A DNA stretch of 64,000 nt from Rosenbergiella collisarenosi (GCF_018494085.1 NZ_JABBFP010000004.1:186001-250000), one strand, 5' to 3'. Numbered from the stretch's first letter, positions 35,876 to 45,002 are shown. Made by a program: numbers and translations. Notes: generated from the letters alone by a model not told the origin.

Positions 35876-36784
35876 ATGAAAAATTGGCGCCGCGCAGCGG
35901 CATTAAAGGCTTTACCGACTCTCGATCCGCATACGCCGCAACCGCCGCTACGCGAGTTTTGGCGGCGTTTTTGTCAGCAGCCGGTCTCGGTGATCGCCGC
36001 AGTCTTTGTCATCGCGCTGTTCCTTGTGGCTATTTTTGCACCCTGGCTTACGCCGTTCGATGCGGAAAACTATTTCGATTACGACCGTATCGATCAGGGA
36101 CCGAGCCTGTTGCATTGGTTTGGCGTGGATGCGCTAGGCCGAGATATCTTCAGCCGCGTGATTTTAGGAACGCGTATTTCCCTGTTAGCCGGGGTTTTCT
36201 CCGTCGCCTTGGGCTCGATAATCGGTACGGTACTTGGGTTAATCGCGGGCTATTATGAGGGGTGGGCGGATAGGATTATTATGCGTATTTGCGATGTACT
36301 GTTCGCCTTCCCTGGTATTCTATTGGCGATTGCGGTCGTCGCGCTAATGGGTCCTGGAATGTCGAACGTGGTGATAGCCGTCGCAATTTTTAGTATCCCC
36401 GCCTTTGCCCGGCTAGTCCGAGGCAATACGCTGGTATTAAAACAGCTAACGTGGGTCGAGTCGGCACGCAGTATCGGTGCCTCGAATACGCATATTTTAC
36501 TGAAGCATATCCTGCCGGGCACTTTCTCTTCGATCGTCGTCTTTTTTACCTTACGTATTGGAGTATCGATTATCTCGGCCGCCAGCCTCTCGTTTATCGG
36601 TTTAGGCGCGCAACCGCCGACCCCAGAGTGGGGAGCTATGCTCAACGAAGCGCGCTCTGACATGGTTATGGCGCCTCATGTCGCACTCTTCCCAATTTTG
36701 GCGATTTTTCTGACCGTTCTCGCCTTTAATCTATTGGGTGATGGCCTGCGCGATGCGCTCGACCCTAAGTTACGTAAGCAATAG
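35876..36784 (+). CDS. gsiD: glutathione ABC importer permease GsiD
   Basis: A 302-aa DppC/OppC-type permease. The N-terminal cytoplasmic tail with [33 protein letters not shown] leads into the first helix, [24 protein letters not shown] is the family block, and the EAA loop is [25 protein letters not shown]. It ends [18 protein letters not shown]. It follows gsiC after 9 bases and closes the operon. Confidence 0.94.
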   Translation: MKNWRRAAALKALPTLDPHTPQPPLREFWRRFCQQPVSVIAAVFVIALFLVAIFAPWLTPFDAENYFDYDRIDQGPSLLHWFGVDALGRDIFSRVILGTRISLLAGVFSVALGSIIGTVLGLIAGYYEGWADRIIMRICDVLFAFPGILLAIAVVALMGPGMSNVVIAVAIFSIPAFARLVRGNTLVLKQLTWVESARSIGASNTHILLKHILPGTFSSIVVFFTLRIGVSIISAASLSFIGLGAQPPTPEWGAMLNEARSDMVMAPHVALFPILAIFLTVLAFNLLGDGLRDALDPKLRKQ

Positions 36785-37127
36785 ATAATCAGAGGAATAC
36801 TGGCTTTGAAACGGCGCTCATTAAAGACAGCTGCGCCGACCGATTAATACCTATCAGCAACGCGCACGATATTATTGCCAGTGCGCTTCGCCTAGTTCGC
36901 CTTTACAACGGGCAAGCGCCGTTTCTGAGAATCCGTGAGAAGTTTAACGTAGGCTTACGCAAGTATGACAGGATGAGTGGGTGCAGTGCGATCGGATGGT
37001 TTTTTATCATTACGTTAATGGTGAAAAAATATACTCGCAAATCGACAATTGGATATTGTTTATAATGAATGCGACTAAATGATCTTTTTCTGATTAAGCC
37101 CTGACTACCAGGGCTTTTTTGTGTGGA
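36785..37127. other. intergenic stretch between gsiD and hicB
   Basis: 343 bases without a gene. The end holds a hairpin AGCCCTG-ACTACC-AGGGCT followed by T residues around 37098-37121, which can terminate rightward transcription. The remainder shows no frame I can support and no RNA motif I recognise. Confidence 0.5.
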
Positions 37128-37535
37128 CTATCGGGAGATTTCTTTCCTGGCCAACTCTGCTAGAAATGCAGAACGGTTTTTGTACACCCCTGATTTATCA
37201 ATGTAGCGGTCAATCGCACTAATCAGATTACGAGGCATCGTTAGATTAAACTTCTCTGCTTTTGACTCGTATTTTGTTGGATCGATGTTTACGAACGCCA
37301 AAAATCCATCGTCTTCATGTAGCCGATGATCGCCTAGATAAGAAGACGGATCAGCAGCCGCGGGGACAAATTCACCACGTTCAACCAATACACCACAATG
37401 TTGAGCAAATGCTGACTCTGAATCTTTCATAGCCGCTTCGAATGTCTCGCCAGAAAAGAAGCACCCCTCCACGTCAGGAAAGTAACCGTCAAACTCGCCG
37501 CTTTCGGTTTTAAAGATAAAAATTGGATATATCAT
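37128..37535 (-). CDS. hicB: HicB-family antitoxin
   Basis: A 135-aa antitoxin. The N-terminal half (YPIFIFKTESGEFDGYFPDVEGCFFSGETFEAAMKDSESAF) is the degenerate RNase H-like fold that covers HicA; the C-terminal part (AEKFNLTMPRNLISAIDRYIDKSGVYKNRSAFLAELARKE) is a ribbon-helix-helix DNA-binding domain. It follows hicA after 65 bases. The operators at 37813-37870 are the likely targets of its DNA-binding domain. Confidence 0.92.
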   Translation of the reverse strand: MIYPIFIFKTESGEFDGYFPDVEGCFFSGETFEAAMKDSESAFAQHCGVLVERGEFVPAAADPSSYLGDHRLHEDDGFLAFVNIDPTKYESKAEKFNLTMPRNLISAIDRYIDKSGVYKNRSAFLAELARKEISR

Positions 37536-37575
37536 GCTAGACCTCTTTTGTATTTGGGCTGATGCAGAGCATTAA

Positions 37576-37598
37576 AGAGGCGGCTTTCGCCGCGCTCT
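37576..37598 (-). terminator. hairpin between hicA and hicB
   Basis: On the reverse strand the stem is AGAG(C)GCGGC / GCCGCCTCT around a GAAA tetraloop, followed by a short T-rich stretch. It sits 3 bases past the hicA stop and about 40 bases before hicB. It could partly stop transcripts after the toxin gene or protect the toxin message. Confidence 0.5.
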
Positions 37599-37600
37599 GC

Positions 37601-37789
37601 TCAGAGTAATTTCAAACCAGAGTATTTCTGTGCCTGTCTAATTACTCCTTTTGAGGAATCTTTGCGGGGATGCGGAATTGTGATTACTTCCCGAACTCCT
37701 TCCTTCGCAAATGTCCGGTGGCTTCCGCTTTGACTCACTTCTACCCAACCATCTTCCTTTAGCCTACGTATTAACTCTCTACTCTGCAT
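37601..37789 (-). CDS. hicA: HicA-family mRNA interferase toxin
   Basis: A 62-aa toxin with a double-stranded RNA-binding-like fold. It starts MQSRELIRRLKEDGWVEVSQ, and the catalytic His24 is in SGSHRTF; PHPRKDSSKGVIRQAQKYSGL is the usual C-terminal half. I use the ATG at 37789, directly behind AAGGAG; the longer frame from 37828 would cover the operator. It is expected to cleave mRNA until bound by HicB. Confidence 0.92.
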   Translation of the reverse strand: MQSRELIRRLKEDGWVEVSQSGSHRTFAKEGVREVITIPHPRKDSSKGVIRQAQKYSGLKLL

Positions 37790-37812
37790 CGACACTCCTT
37801 GTCGCTTCCATA

Positions 37813-37870
37813 TGGGTATAGTACCCATAACAAAAGGGGGTAATCAAGCTACTTATGAGTATAATACCCA
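37813..37870 (-). promoter_or_regulatory. paired operators of hicAB
   Basis: Two near-identical palindromic sites upstream of hicA: TGGGTATAGTACCCA at 37813-37827 (perfect dyad TATGGGTA/TACCCATA when extended) and TGAGTATAATACCCA at 37856-37870. Their centres are 43 bases apart, about four helical turns, fitting two bound HicB units on one face. The TATA-like cores overlap the probable promoter. Confidence 0.65.
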
Positions 37871-38135
37871 CAAATATGTCTAAGGAAGCGTTGACGCACT
37901 ACTAAAAAGGGTCCGTGTTGAACATGAACCCTTTTACATGAGCCACCAGATCGGTAAGCTACTCCTTAAACGATTAGCATTAGCCCATCCAGGGCCCTCT
38001 TTTCCTCTCATCCCCGCAGCTAACTCTTTCCTGACTCGGCTTTTTTCTCAAAACCTATTTACGCCAGAAGGAATCGCCTTCACAAGGGTTACCTCAACTT
38101 TCATACTATTACTTCATTTAACGCAAGGAGCGATT

Positions 38136-38597
38136 ATGAATAACTGGACCCCTTATTTCCGTGAAAAATGTAAGCCCTTCTTCTTAACCCTGACCACCCT
38201 TTTCTTTCTGAGTTTTTTTTCGCTTACCAGCCATGCAGGGCCCCGCCCCGAGGTCGCTGAGCGGATTATTGCCTACCGTGGCGATCAGGGCATAAAAATA
38301 TGGACCTTGAGAATTGGTGACCGTAAGGCCCACGAGGCATTAGTACAAATCGAAGATGTCGACCACGACTGGAATCTCCTGATCCAGAAGATGAAAATCA
38401 CGCGGGTTAACGACGAGCTGCGTTACTCGGTGACTACAGGAGGCAAGCGCCACGTCGTATTGATCTTGAAACAGAATAACGGCGAACTCTATTTACCGAA
38501 TGAACCTATCGCCATAAATTTAGCATATAGCGATAGTCTGTCTCAGCAAGGGGATGCGCAAAATTTCTTAAACCACTATCTGGCTAACAAGAAATAA
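38136..38597 (+). CDS. hypothetical secreted/periplasmic protein
   Basis: A 153-aa protein, not recognised. The N-terminus MNNWTPYFREKCKPFFLTLTTLFFLSFFSLTSHA is a long signal peptide; the mature part starts GPRPEVAERIIAYRG. It is rich in charged beta-type segments (KIWTLRIGDRKAHEALVQIEDVDHDW, LRYSVTTGGKRHVVLILKQ) and ends NFLNHYLANKK. I chose ATG 38136 because AAGGAG precedes it by 5 bases; a longer frame from 37938 has no ribosome site. No cysteines in the mature protein. It is flanked by hicA and a GNAT gene on the other strand. Confidence 0.7.
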   Translation: MNNWTPYFREKCKPFFLTLTTLFFLSFFSLTSHAGPRPEVAERIIAYRGDQGIKIWTLRIGDRKAHEALVQIEDVDHDWNLLIQKMKITRVNDELRYSVTTGGKRHVVLILKQNNGELYLPNEPIAINLAYSDSLSQQGDAQNFLNHYLANKK

Positions 38598-38632
38598 TCA
38601 CTATTCAGCTTTAAACGCGTAACCCTGATGGG

Positions 38633-39127
38633 CTATCCCGCATCTTGGTTACTCGCAAGCTGAGTAAGAAAATGGTGGTCGAGGCGATGATAGTTAACCT
38701 CTTCCACCACTTTAGCGCCAAGAGACGCATAGAAGCTCTGTACTGACTTGTCATCGCGTACTGATAACCAATCCAGATGTGTACAGGACTTCTGCTGCGC
38801 GCGCTGAGCAATAAATTGCATCATCTGCCGACCAAGCCCTTGTCGACGAGCACTTTGAGAGACAAACAGTTCTTTAATAAACATCTGACCACTATAGCGA
38901 GGAACCGGGTACAGAATGGTGACGCACGCGAAGGCGACAATACGTCCATCGCTCATTCCTTTATAGATTTCTGTCCCCGAGTTAGCCGGAAAAACGCGCT
39001 CTTTAAGATATTTCGCCATCTGCTCGGCGGCGATAATCGCTTGCGGATGGTGATAACGCTCCATCTCAGAAAATATATCGACAAGATCCGCCCACTCGTC
39101 TGGCCCACACTGCGTAATATCCATCAT
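38633..39127 (-). CDS. GNAT-family N-acetyltransferase
   Basis: A 164-aa acetyltransferase. The acetyl-CoA site is IKELFVSQSARRQGLGRQMMQFIAQRAQ (residues about 87-114), with the preceding strand VAFACVTILYPVPRYSGQMF, and the C-terminal DKSVQSFYASLGAKVVEEVNYHRL is motif B. The substrate is not apparent. It stands between the secreted-protein gene and lpxP. Confidence 0.87.
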   Translation of the reverse strand: MMDITQCGPDEWADLVDIFSEMERYHHPQAIIAAEQMAKYLKERVFPANSGTEIYKGMSDGRIVAFACVTILYPVPRYSGQMFIKELFVSQSARRQGLGRQMMQFIAQRAQQKSCTHLDWLSVRDDKSVQSFYASLGAKVVEEVNYHRLDHHFLTQLASNQDAG

Positions 39128-39214
39128 AATGCCCCGTTAATACTGATGGGGTAACTATAGTCGAGCTCATGACGTTGCCGCATAAAAAAAGCGCCTTATC
39201 GGCGCTTTTCTCTG

Positions 39215-40138
39215 CTAGGTATAAAGTGAGACTTCGCCCGGCGGGCGAGTCTTGAAACGGCGGTGCAGCCATAGGTACTGCTCCGGCGCCCGCAATATTT
39301 CAGTTTCGATCACTTTATTCATATAACTCGCAGCCGCTTGTTGATCGTCATAAGGGTAATCCTGCAGCGGTGGCTGGATAATTAGTTGATAACCGCTCTT
39401 ATCGCTATTACGAATCAGCACGATGGTTAACATCGACGGCTTAGCCAAGCGCGATAATACGAAGGTGCCGTTAGTGGTCGCGACCTTATCTACCGCAAAG
39501 AGCGGCGCAAACACGCTACCCTTTGGACCGTAGTCTTGATCCGGTGCGAACCACACCGCTTCGCCTTGTTTCAGAGCATGCACCATGCCGCGCAGATCGC
39601 GACGATCGATCATCGCCTTATTAGAACGCATACGGCCTTTAGTCTGCGCCCACTCCATCGCTTGATTGTTATGAGGGCGATACATCGCCATCATCGGTTG
39701 ACAGAGTCCAGTAATGCGACCACCCAGCTCCAAAGACATAAAGTGGACACCGATAACCATTACACCGCGCTGCTCCTGCTGGGCGAGTTGCAGATTGTTA
39801 AGGCCAGAGACGGAGTAGAACTTACGTACACGTTTATCGGACCAGAACCATGCGATACCCGTTTCCATCAGCGCCATACCTAACGATTCAAAATTTTTGG
39901 AAACTAACACCTCAAGCTCTTGCGCCTGAATATCGGGAAAACAGAGTTGTACGTTGCGGCGGGTGATGACTTCTCGACGTTTTAATACTCGACGAGAGAT
40001 TTTACCCATTTTTGCCCCAAGCCGAATAAGCACAGGGTAAGGAAGTTGCACTAGGAGCCAGAGCACACCCAGGCCGAACCACGTCAGCCAGTAGCGAGGA
40101 TGTAAGATTTTGAACTTAAATTGCCCAGTTTTTTTCAT
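39215..40138 (-). CDS. lpxP: Kdo2-lipid IVA palmitoleoyltransferase LpxP
   Basis: A 307-aa membrane-bound acyltransferase adding a secondary acyl chain to lipid A; in E. coli LpxP does this on cold shock with palmitoleate. The HX4(D/E) catalytic motif is HFMSLE in GVMVIGVHFMSLELGGRITGLCQPMMAMYRPHNNQ. These flanking residues, and NGTFVLSRL and EQYLWLHRRFKTRP, are closer to LpxP than to LpxL. The start at 40138 (MKKTGQFKFKILHPRYW) fits the family length (306); the longer frame from 40204 does not. Confidence 0.9.
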   Translation of the reverse strand: MKKTGQFKFKILHPRYWLTWFGLGVLWLLVQLPYPVLIRLGAKMGKISRRVLKRREVITRRNVQLCFPDIQAQELEVLVSKNFESLGMALMETGIAWFWSDKRVRKFYSVSGLNNLQLAQQEQRGVMVIGVHFMSLELGGRITGLCQPMMAMYRPHNNQAMEWAQTKGRMRSNKAMIDRRDLRGMVHALKQGEAVWFAPDQDYGPKGSVFAPLFAVDKVATTNGTFVLSRLAKPSMLTIVLIRNSDKSGYQLIIQPPLQDYPYDDQQAAASYMNKVIETEILRAPEQYLWLHRRFKTRPPGEVSLYT

Positions 40139-40284
40139 AAAGCCTTCAATGAGAGAAGCCTCTACGCCAGAAACTCCACATTTCTTGGCAACGTATGGCC
40201 TCAATAGCTAGTTTGACCGCAGAAAGCGGAAAATGTCACCGCAACGTTGCGTGAAATAATGAAAGCAAATGTATCCGGAGGAAA

Positions 40285-40851
40285 TTAGGGCGTTGTGGCG
40301 ATTAAGACAATCTCAACATTGATAGGATCGGCAACTAACGCAGGATACTGCCCCATACCAAATGCTTGGCGCGATAAGGTTATAGTACCAGAAAGACGTA
40401 AATATCCGCCACTGCTAACTAAGCGCGAATCGTCACTGCGTTTACCGTAGAGCATGACGGGTCGAGTAATCTGTTTAATTTTCAAAGACCCAAGAACCCG
40501 ATAGCGTCCCTCCCCCATATCGATAATTCGGCTACTGGTGAAGGTTACCGCGGGATAGTTCGCTTGGTCGAAAAATTGATGGCTTTTTAATGCCCACGTA
40601 AGCACGCGGTGGTGCGCATCGAGTTGTGCTATCGGCATATCGACCCGTAGACGGTCGGCAACATCGTGATCGGGATCGACCACAATATCCCCTTGTAGCC
40701 CAGTGATCCGCGCATGGTAGTCGGACTTTCCGATCATTTGCCAGCGTAATAGAACATAGCTACTGTCCGCTAGCTGGAAAGAGAGGGGCGCGGCATTGGC
40801 GCAGAACATGCCTCCGAACCCTGCAAGCAGTAAGACTCCAACACGATACAT
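40285..40851 (-). CDS. YceI-family periplasmic protein
   Basis: A 188-aa protein with a signal peptide (MYRVGVLLLAGFGGMFCANAA) and the lipocalin-like YceI fold: YHARITGLQGDIVVDPD, NYPAVTFTSSRIIDMGEGRYRVLGSLKIKQITRPVMLYG, and a C-terminal beta hairpin. YceI proteins bind isoprenoid quinones or similar lipids. The family sequence TFxSxxI..GxLxIxGxTRPV is clear. It is a single gene between lpxP and the second amino-acid importer locus. Confidence 0.87.
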   Translation of the reverse strand: MYRVGVLLLAGFGGMFCANAAPLSFQLADSSYVLLRWQMIGKSDYHARITGLQGDIVVDPDHDVADRLRVDMPIAQLDAHHRVLTWALKSHQFFDQANYPAVTFTSSRIIDMGEGRYRVLGSLKIKQITRPVMLYGKRSDDSRLVSSGGYLRLSGTITLSRQAFGMGQYPALVADPINVEIVLIATTP

Positions 40852-40921
40852 GGTTTCAACCCCGGCCGTTAACCTTAAGCCTATAGCTTAGCGTGGAGTG
40901 AAGCGCCGAGCGAAATAATTT

Positions 40922-41824
40922 TTAAGGATAGGTAATGCCGGGAGGGTTAATCTGCGATTGAATGACGCCTTCTTGCTGTTCTCCCCACCGTGTGAGAATT
41001 TTTTGATAATTTCCCTGCGCAATGGCATCGTTAAGCGCCCGATTCAAAGCAATGACTAAACCGCTATCCTTACGCGTCGTCGTTGCGACCCACGCTTTTT
41101 TCGGGCTATACCCAACGACCTTAGTTCGCCCGTTCAGCGCAGCTTTCCACGCGGCAGCGGCTTGCGGACCAAAATTAACATCGGCGCGCCCAGACTGTAG
41201 AAAGAGTGTGGTGGTTGCGTCATCGGTGAGGTATACCGGTGTTGCGACAGGCAGGTGATGTTGTCGTAGCTGATCATTCCACCCCAATAGGATCCGTTCC
41301 TGATTGGTTCCCGAGCCGACGATGACACGTTTCCCGGCGATATCCTGTGAACGAGAAATGTGAGTGATCGGGCTATCGCTTTTCACACTAAACGCTAAGG
41401 AGTCGGTACGATAGGTCGCGAAGTCGTAGCGTTGCTTGCGCTGTTCGGTGACCGCGATATTCACCAGCGCGACATCATAACGTCCGCTCGTGATCCCTAA
41501 AGGCCACTCTTCCCACGATACCGGCACAATACGGAGGGTTAGGCCTAAACTCTGCGCGAGCAAGCGCGCAATATCGATGTCACTCCCTATACGCGTGCGG
41601 TTATCGCTAGCGAGTAAGGACAGCGGCGGCGAGTTTTGCGCCGAGACCGCTACCGTCAATTCACCGGGATGCGCAAACTGATAATGAGGCGGCAGCAGCG
41701 CGATGGCCTGTGGATCAGCAGGGATAGTCAACGGTTGTTCGTTCGCACTGAGATTGACCGCGGCGTGGGCATGAAAAGCGGTCGATAGCAGTAGTATTGA
41801 TAACAGGTTATTGCGCATCGGCAC
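40922..41824 (-). CDS. amino-acid ABC transporter substrate-binding protein (TcyJ/K-like)
   Basis: A 300-aa family 3 binding protein. Signal peptide MPMRNNLLSILLLSTAFHAHA; the mature part has FAHPGELTVAVSAQNSPPLSLLA, RIGSDIDIARLLAQSLGLTLRIVPVSWEEWPLGITSGRYDVALVNIAVTEQRK. It is a paralogue of the protein at 44061-45002 with which it shares [18 protein letters not shown] and [12 protein letters not shown]. Last gene of the leftward cluster; two binding proteins with one permease/ATPase recall TcyJ and TcyK of Bacillus. Confidence 0.9.
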   Translation of the reverse strand: MPMRNNLLSILLLSTAFHAHAAVNLSANEQPLTIPADPQAIALLPPHYQFAHPGELTVAVSAQNSPPLSLLASDNRTRIGSDIDIARLLAQSLGLTLRIVPVSWEEWPLGITSGRYDVALVNIAVTEQRKQRYDFATYRTDSLAFSVKSDSPITHISRSQDIAGKRVIVGSGTNQERILLGWNDQLRQHHLPVATPVYLTDDATTTLFLQSGRADVNFGPQAAAAWKAALNGRTKVVGYSPKKAWVATTTRKDSGLVIALNRALNDAIAQGNYQKILTRWGEQQEGVIQSQINPPGITYP

Positions 41825-41827
41825 TCC

Positions 41828-42607
41828 CTATAAGACTTGTGCAAGAAACTGGCGCGTTCGACTGTGTTGTGGGGCATCCAACACCTGCTCTACTGGGCCT
41901 TGCTCCACAATTTCACCCTCGACCATAAAGACGACTTGGTCGGCAATCTTGCGCGCAAAGGCAATTTCGTGCGTCACGATAACTAAGGTTTTCCCAGAGC
42001 GAGCGAGCTGTTCAATAACGTTGAGCACTTCCCCGACTAACTCTGGATCGAGCGCCGACGTCGGCTCATCGAACAGTAGGACTTTCGGTCGTAACGCCAA
42101 TGCCCGTGCAATGGCAACGCGCTGCTGCTGCCCTCCCGAGAGATGGCGAGACCAAGCATCGGCCTTATGTTTCAGCCCCACCTGCTCAAGTAACGTCAGC
42201 GCTTGAGCATGAGCCGCTTTGCGTGATAGTTGTTTATGCGCGATCGGGGCTTCCGCTACATTCTCTAGGGCGGTGAGATGCGGGAAGAGGTTAAAACTCT
42301 GGAAAACGTAACCGACCTGCGTCCGCTGTTTGAGGATCGCCTTCTCCTTAAGCTCATAAAGCTTGTCACCCTTTTGTCGGTAGCCAATGTACTCATCATC
42401 GATTTTGATCAATCCTTGGTCAACCCGCTCTAAATGGTTAATGGTCCGCAGTAGCGTCGATTTCCCCGATCCTGACGGGCCAATAATGACCGTCACAGAG
42501 CCTGCAGGAATCGCTAGGTTAACGTTGTTTAAGGCTTGAAATGTCCCATAGCGCTTACTGACATTGCTAATAGAAATAGTCCCTAAAGCATTAACGCGTG
42601 TGAGCAT
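41828..42607 (-). CDS. amino-acid ABC transporter ATPase (TcyN-like)
   Basis: A 259-aa ATPase: Walker [10 protein letters not shown], signature [16 protein letters not shown], Walker [15 protein letters not shown], switch IVTHE. The frame can be read up to 42730, but that would lie inside the permease gene; ATG 42607 (MLTRVNALGTISIS) follows GGAGG by 6 bases and is chosen. It then overlaps the permease end by 17 bases. Likely works with the two binding proteins in this locus. Confidence 0.92.
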   Translation of the reverse strand: MLTRVNALGTISISNVSKRYGTFQALNNVNLAIPAGSVTVIIGPSGSGKSTLLRTINHLERVDQGLIKIDDEYIGYRQKGDKLYELKEKAILKQRTQVGYVFQSFNLFPHLTALENVAEAPIAHKQLSRKAAHAQALTLLEQVGLKHKADAWSRHLSGGQQQRVAIARALALRPKVLLFDEPTSALDPELVGEVLNVIEQLARSGKTLVIVTHEIAFARKIADQVVFMVEGEIVEQGPVEQVLDAPQHSRTRQFLAQVL

Positions 42608-43529
42608 GAGCGGCCTCCACTTTTTGACGAGTGACAAAACGTAATGGAAGATAGCGGTTAAGTCGCGTTCTAGCAGGATGCTTGACCACAACGCGCCGTT
42701 CGCTGCGGGAGATAGCTCGCTCGACGACATATTGCAGCAGCGATAGTCCGCTGGTGATCACCAAGTACCATGCCGCGCCCACCATCAGTAAGGGGATGAC
42801 CTCTTGGTTACGGTTGTAGATCATCTGCACGGTATAAAATAATTCCGGCATCGCCAATACATACACCACCGACGTTCCTTTCGCGAGGCTGATGATTTCG
42901 TTAAATCCAGCGGGCAGGATCGCCCGTAGCGCCTGAGGAAGAATAATCCGCCGTGTACGACGCCAAGACGATAACCCGAGTGCCGCGGCTGCCTGATATT
43001 GCCCGGCATCGACACTCATAAAGCCGCCACGGATGATCTCAGCCGTATAGGCGCTCTGTACCAAGGTAAGCCCGATTACCGCTGACGAGAACTGGCCTAA
43101 TACGTTGATGGTCTGAAAATGCCCGAAGCTCAGCGAGGTAAATGGGATCCCTAAGCTTAGCGTGTCGTAGAGGTAAGAAAAGTTATAGAGAATAATCAAG
43201 ACGACGATCAGGGGAAGGGAACGAAATAGCCAGATGTAGCCCCAAGCGAGACTGCGCAGTAAGTAGGAATCCGACATTCTCGCCAGTGCCAATAGCCCCC
43301 CGACCACGATGCTCAGCAGTGCGCTAGAGACCATTAATAACAGCGTTCGCCCAAGCCCCTCGAGGATTACAGGGTTGAAGAACCACTGCCGGAAGACGCC
43401 CCACTCCCAGCGAGGGTTAAAGGCGATAGATTGGACCACGACTGCCGCGATGAATAGAACTGCAATTCCTCCAACAATTCGCCAAGGATGACGGGCCGGA
43501 ACAATAGTCAGTACGGGTTTGGAAGACAT
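42591..43529 (-). CDS. amino-acid ABC transporter permease (TcyL/M-like)
   Basis: A 312-aa HisMQ-type permease. Blocks: YIWLFRSLPLIVVLIILYNFSYLYDTL, LVQSAYTAEIIRGGFMSVDAGQYQAAAALGLSSWRRTRRIILPQALR (EAA-type loop) and SLAKGTSVVYVLAMPEL. Like the permease at 17391 it has an extra N-terminal hydrophobic segment and ends in a basic cytoplasmic tail. A single permease gene here replaces the TcyL/TcyM pair. Confidence 0.92.
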   Translation of the reverse strand: MSSKPVLTIVPARHPWRIVGGIAVLFIAAVVVQSIAFNPRWEWGVFRQWFFNPVILEGLGRTLLLMVSSALLSIVVGGLLALARMSDSYLLRSLAWGYIWLFRSLPLIVVLIILYNFSYLYDTLSLGIPFTSLSFGHFQTINVLGQFSSAVIGLTLVQSAYTAEIIRGGFMSVDAGQYQAAAALGLSSWRRTRRIILPQALRAILPAGFNEIISLAKGTSVVYVLAMPELFYTVQMIYNRNQEVIPLLMVGAAWYLVITSGLSLLQYVVERAISRSERRVVVKHPARTRLNRYLPLRFVTRQKVEAAHAHTR

Positions 43530-43538
43530 GACGGCTCC

Positions 43539-44051
43539 TTAAGCGACATCGCGCTCGGCGGTAAAATTAAGTGTTTTGGTAAAGCGTAAGCGGCCATCGT
43601 AAGGGGGGTGCCCATACTCCTCGAAGTCACGCGAGACGTCGAACTGCGGTTGATAGCCTAATGAACGGTATAAGGCCACCGCCTCCGGTTGACGAAACCC
43701 GGTGGTGAGGTAAATATGCCGATAACCGGCCTGCCAAGCGCTACGCTCGAGCTGGCGCATGACTCTCGCGGCAATTCCTTGCCCGCGTAACTCTCGACGG
43801 GTCCAGATCCGCTTCACTTCGGCCGTCGTCGCGTCGTAAGGCTTAAACGCGCCGGTTGCGATAATCTCGCCGTCCTGCTCAAGCTGGAGGAAGAGGCCCT
43901 GTGGAGGCAAATACCACTGGGTTAGTTCAACCTCATTGTGCCGGGAGAAATAGTCGCCGTACCGCGCGCTATATTCGGCGAATAGACCGGTGAGGATCGG
44001 TTCAAGATGCTTATCTTCGGGTGATACCTGACGAAAACCTTCTGCTAACAT
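43539..44051 (-). CDS. GNAT acetyltransferase, probable S-substituted-cysteine N-acetyltransferase
   Basis: A 170-aa acetyltransferase with FAEYSARYGDYFSRHNEVELTQWYLPPQGLFLQLEQDGEIIATGAFKPYD, then the acetyl-CoA loop IWTRRELRGQGIAARVMRQLERSA and YRHIYLTTGFRQPEAVALYRSLGYQP. In Bacillus the equivalent genes snaB/ytmI and yxeL N-acetylate S-alkylated cysteines before monooxygenase cleavage. The role here follows from location among binding protein, permease and monooxygenase genes. Confidence 0.85.
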   Translation of the reverse strand: MLAEGFRQVSPEDKHLEPILTGLFAEYSARYGDYFSRHNEVELTQWYLPPQGLFLQLEQDGEIIATGAFKPYDATTAEVKRIWTRRELRGQGIAARVMRQLERSAWQAGYRHIYLTTGFRQPEAVALYRSLGYQPQFDVSRDFEEYGHPPYDGRLRFTKTLNFTAERDVA

Positions 44052-44060
44052 AGCTCCCCC

Positions 44061-45002
44061 TTAATCGCCTAATCCTGCTGGATTGACCTCTGAGGCGGGA
44101 ATAGCTTCAATCCCCTCACCCCAACGATTTAATACACGCTGGTAGCTACCGTCTTTTATCGCGCCATCGATGGCCGCCGCCACTGCAGGGGCAAGGTCGT
44201 TACCCTTCTTCAGGGTGACCGCGATATGGGCCGCCTGCGGCCAGCCACCATCCACGTTACCCACTAAATGTGTGCGCCCAGTTTGTGTCGCTTGCCAAGC
44301 GCCGTTGACGTTTGGACCAAACCAGGCATCGGCACGTCCAGATTGCAGGGCTAGCGTCTGAGCGGCGCTACTGGTCATATAGATAGGAGTCAATGCGGGT
44401 AATCCTGCTTTGATATTCTCTTGGTTCCAGGCGAGCAGGATCGCCTCTTGGTTGGTTCCTGAGCCAACAATAATCCGTTTGCCGGCAACGTCCGCCGCCC
44501 GGCTGATTGTAGTGATGGAGCTGTGCGTCGGGACATAAAAACCAAGCAGGTCTTTGCGATAGGTCGCGAAGTCGAATTTTTCCTTGCGCGCCTTAGTGAC
44601 GGTCACGTTACTTATCGCCGCATCGTATTTACCACTCGTCACACCGAGCGGCCAGTCCTCCCAAGAAGTCGGTACGATGCGTAATTTTAGCCCTAGCGCC
44701 GAGGCGACTAACCGGGCAATGTCCGGCTCACTGCCCACCAGCGTCTTATTATCATCGGCGAAGACCATCAAGGGAGCGGCACCGTCCGCCGCAATACCGA
44801 CTGTAAATTCGCCGGGATGGGCTAACTTAAGCCCATTAGGTAGCTTGGCGATAGCCGCCGGATTTGCAGCGGTGGTAATCGGGGTCAGATTAGCCTGCAG
44901 GTTGATCGTCGTGCCATTAACGGTCGGGGCGGCAGCATGGCTAATAAGCGGCGCGAAGAGTGTTGTCGAGATCAGTAAGGCTAAAGTCCTAATATTGTTC
45001 AT
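44061..45002 (-). CDS. amino-acid ABC transporter substrate-binding protein (TcyJ/K-like)
   Basis: A 313-aa family 3 binding protein: signal peptide [23 protein letters not shown], then [85 protein letters not shown]. It is a paralogue of the protein encoded at 40922-41824. It overlaps the monooxygenase stop by 4 bases, so the two are coupled. The cargo is inferred to be a modified cysteine. Confidence 0.9.
   Translation of the reverse strand: MNNIRTLALLISTTLFAPLISHAAAPTVNGTTINLQANLTPITTAANPAAIAKLPNGLKLAHPGEFTVGIAADGAAPLMVFADDNKTLVGSEPDIARLVASALGLKLRIVPTSWEDWPLGVTSGKYDAAISNVTVTKARKEKFDFATYRKDLLGFYVPTHSSITTISRAADVAGKRIIVGSGTNQEAILLAWNQENIKAGLPALTPIYMTSSAAQTLALQSGRADAWFGPNVNGAWQATQTGRTHLVGNVDGGWPQAAHIAVTLKKGNDLAPAVAAAIDGAIKDGSYQRVLNRWGEGIEAIPASEVNPAGLGD

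Noticed and set aside
36785-37127. Possible small RNA or gene remnant after gsiD
   Set aside because: No supportable frame and no recognised RNA structure apart from the terminator-like hairpin at its end.
39215-40138. Gene as lpxL rather than lpxP
   Set aside because: Residues around the HX4E motif (GVHFMSLELGGR, PMMAMYRPHNNQ) follow LpxP.
43539-44051. GNAT as a phosphinothricin or antibiotic acetyltransferase
   Set aside because: No supporting motif; location within the modified-cysteine locus gives a better explanation.
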